From contig DASXMU010000272.1 of the NCBI GenBank assembly GCA_036495485.1, forward strand, positions 27,610 through 91,609: a stretch of 64,000 bases of DNA, in the 5' to 3' direction. Of this stretch, positions 62,585 through 64,000 are shown one piece after another; the first letter of the stretch is position 1; each line of letters begins with the position of its first letter. This DNA comes from PALSA-505 sp036495485. GTDB taxonomy: Bacteria; Actinomycetota; Actinomycetes; Streptosporangiales; Streptosporangiaceae. A model generated the notes under the pieces. It was not told the DNA's origin, did not search any database, and worked only from the letters and a program-made list of their open reading frames with translations. Both the position numbers and the translations under genes were made by a program.

Positions 62585-63311
62585 CGTGCGCTGCGCTATT
62601 CATCAGCCGAACTTCTTCCCTCGGCTGAGTACGCTCGCCAAGCTGTATGCTGTTGACTGCGTGGTGATACTCGACGACGTGCAGTTTGCCCGGCGTGATT
62701 ACCAGCACCGTTGCCGGTTGGCTCCACTCAATGAACCAGATAGGTATCAATGGCTCTCGCTGTCGGTGCATCTGCCCGCAGGCCGCGCGACACGCATCAA
62801 CCGAGCCCGGCTCGTGGAACAAACGCTTTGCCAGCGCCGGTTTGCAGGCATGACAAGGCATCTGTACAGCAAGAGTCCATTCTGGCCGCAGGTCAGCGGA
62901 ACCCTTGATAAGATATCTGATCTTATGGCGAAGGCTGACAGTCTGGCTGAGGTCACCACGGCTTCTACTCGCTTGCTGCTTGAACTCATGGGCTGGCAGG
63001 GCAAGCTTACGAGGAGCAGTGACCTCACTGCTCGGACTGGTCGCTCTGAACGCCTGGCTGATCTGACCCGAGCTGTCGGCGCGAGTGAATATCTTTGTGG
63101 CACGGGTGGCATGCGCTACATTGACCACCAGCCATTTACGGCACAAGGACTACGCGTTATGCCGTTCCGTGTCCCAGCTTCAGACGATGGCATTTGGCGT
63201 AGCGCAACACGGCTGAGTTCGCTCTGGGCACTCGTGGGCGTGGGGGTGGAAGGGGTGCGAGGGAGCTGGAGAGTCAGCCCAGCTTGGCGGGCGGTGTGTT
63301 CATCCGGCTGA
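62562..63311 (+). CDS. WbqC-family protein
   Basis: ATG 62562 lies inside the end of the DUF218 gene. The 249-residue protein opens SVRCAIHQPNFFPRLSTLAKLY, followed by VVILDDVQFARRDYQHRC, the hallmark of WbqC-like proteins; these act in the making of some unusual sugars or in O-antigen clusters. SEYLCGTGGMRYIDHQPF corresponds to the conserved later motif. The C-terminal segment after residue 215 is unlike the usual family end, perhaps altered by a frameshift or local divergence. The coupled DUF218 and WbqC genes suggest a shared pathway. Confidence 0.75.
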   Translation: MTADSLNSVRCAIHQPNFFPRLSTLAKLYAVDCVVILDDVQFARRDYQHRCRLAPLNEPDRYQWLSLSVHLPAGRATRINRARLVEQTLCQRRFAGMTRHLYSKSPFWPQVSGTLDKISDLMAKADSLAEVTTASTRLLLELMGWQGKLTRSSDLTARTGRSERLADLTRAVGASEYLCGTGGMRYIDHQPFTAQGLRVMPFRVPASDDGIWRSATRLSSLWALVGVGVEGVRGSWRVSPAWRAVCSSG

Positions 63312-63364
63312 GCTGGCCACAGTTGGTCCCGGGCGGTCCTGGGCTTCCTTAACCTAGTGAGCCT

Positions 63365-64000
63365 ATGACTGCGCCCGTGGACCCGACGCTGGATGAGGTG
63401 GCTGCTGAGGCGGCCGTGCTGCGGCTGTACCGGCAGATCTTCGCGGTGCTCGCACGTGAGGCCGGGGCGATGATCATGGATGCCGGGCTGATCGACGTGG
63501 ATGAGGCGATCCTGGAGGCGTTTGCCGAGGCGGGTTCGGACGGGCTGACCGTGGGGGAGGCGGTCGCGGTCTGTCCCCAGTTCGATGCGGCCACGATCGA
63601 GCGCAGGTTTGCCCTGCTCCGGGATTACCAGGCCATCGCCAAGGTGGTCGACCGCAAGAACGAGCAGCACTACCGGGCCGCGTTCGCGCCGTACGTCATG
63701 CTGCTGTTCCTGCGCCGGCTCACCGAGCGGGGCGGCCAGTCCGAGCTGCATCAGCTGCTGACGCTGGAGCAGCTTAACGTCACCAAGCCTGACGCGGCCG
63801 CCGCCAACGGCCTGGCCTCGGTGACCAGGATGACCAAGATCTTCCGGCTGATGGCGAATGAGCTGGCCAGCCTGGTGCAGCGGGGCGCGGCTCAGGCGCT
63901 GCGCGAGCACGCCCAGCTGCTGTGGGGCAACCGGTCCCTGATCAGCCAGGCCGAACAGGTGCACGCCACCGTCCTGTCCAGATGGCCACAGCTCGGCCAG
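63365..64000 (+). CDS. Unknown protein, N-terminal 212 residues (3' end outside window)
   Basis: The frame starts at ATG 63365 and is open at the right edge. The protein begins with helices (EVAAEAAVLRLYRQIFAVLA), then a possible winged-helix unit (LTVGEAVAVCPQFDAATIER, RRFALLRDYQAIAKV), then further long helices (YVMLLFLRRLTERGGQSELH; LMANELASLVQRGAAQALRE). The pattern (helical bundle plus winged helix) recalls kleisin-type partners of SMC-like complexes such as Wadjet or MukF, but the match is by shape only. The gene follows a change of region after the WbqC gene and may start a different locus. Confidence 0.5.
   Translation, partial: MTAPVDPTLDEVAAEAAVLRLYRQIFAVLAREAGAMIMDAGLIDVDEAILEAFAEAGSDGLTVGEAVAVCPQFDAATIERRFALLRDYQAIAKVVDRKNEQHYRAAFAPYVMLLFLRRLTERGGQSELHQLLTLEQLNVTKPDAAAANGLASVTRMTKIFRLMANELASLVQRGAAQALREHAQLLWGNRSLISQAEQVHATVLSRWPQLGQ

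Overview
The window is high-GC actinobacterial DNA. GTG and TTG starts are common, and gene families typical of Actinomycetes recur: JmjC/cupin proteins, Nudix plus TPR-type regulator pairs, W-N-G-x-x-W surface repeats and LppX-like lipoproteins. The genus cannot be fixed from sequence alone. I saw no rRNA, tRNA, transposase or CRISPR array.

Region 1 (1-24441) is the right-hand part of a trans-AT polyketide cluster. It holds the end of a cytochrome P450, a 3Fe-4S ferredoxin and a single 6,469-residue AT-less PKS. A JmjC-type oxygenase and an operon of a Crp/Fnr regulator plus a fused AT-enoylreductase follow on the other strand. The PKS reads DH-ACP-KR / KS-ECH-ACP / KS-DH-KR-ACP / KS-KR-ACP / KS-ACP-ACP-DUF-SH-TE. 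The terminal DUF-SH-TE block, where SH is a PLP-dependent C-S lyase, is the hallmark of the leinamycin family of sulfur-containing polyketides. The AT-ER, Crp/Fnr regulator, P450 and ferredoxin also fit that family. A PksI-like decarboxylating enoyl-CoA hydratase built into the PKS points to beta-branching. The start of the cluster, any NRPS loading part and the HMG-synthase genes lie off the left edge.

Region 2 (24442-43055) is mostly an extracellular and housekeeping accessory zone. It has a large secreted Ig/beta-helix protein, three tandem phage-tail-collar-like proteins with a GNAT enzyme and a DUF6916 protein, a MATE exporter, and a secreted phosphoesterase with PKD/FN3 modules. An MFS exporter facing a LysR regulator, a Tat-exported M28 peptidase, a cupin protein and a WNGxxW repeat protein follow. 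Strong inverted repeats separate several of these units.

Region 3 (43056-48222) is a translationally coupled set (GtrA-like flippase, GT2, ArnT/PMT-like GT39, lipoprotein) with a second predicted lipoprotein convergent to it. It probably concerns envelope glycan.

Region 4 (48398-58521) looks like an unusual RiPP cluster. The 240-residue precursor contains a hydrophobic strand followed by a strictly alternating Asn tract with six-residue periodicity, closely resembling the polytheonamide core pattern, and then a follower of about 100 residues. Next come a cobalamin-binding radical SAM enzyme of the RiPP-maturation type, a second radical SAM enzyme, a class I methyltransferase, a membrane protein, an ABC exporter, a sulfotransferase fused to an SCP2-like domain, and a lipoprotein. 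Several of the genes overlap by ATGA. Region 5 (58623-64000) holds a Nudix hydrolase convergent with a TPR-type regulator, small unknown proteins, a YdcF-like protein, a WbqC-like protein and an open-ended unknown gene.
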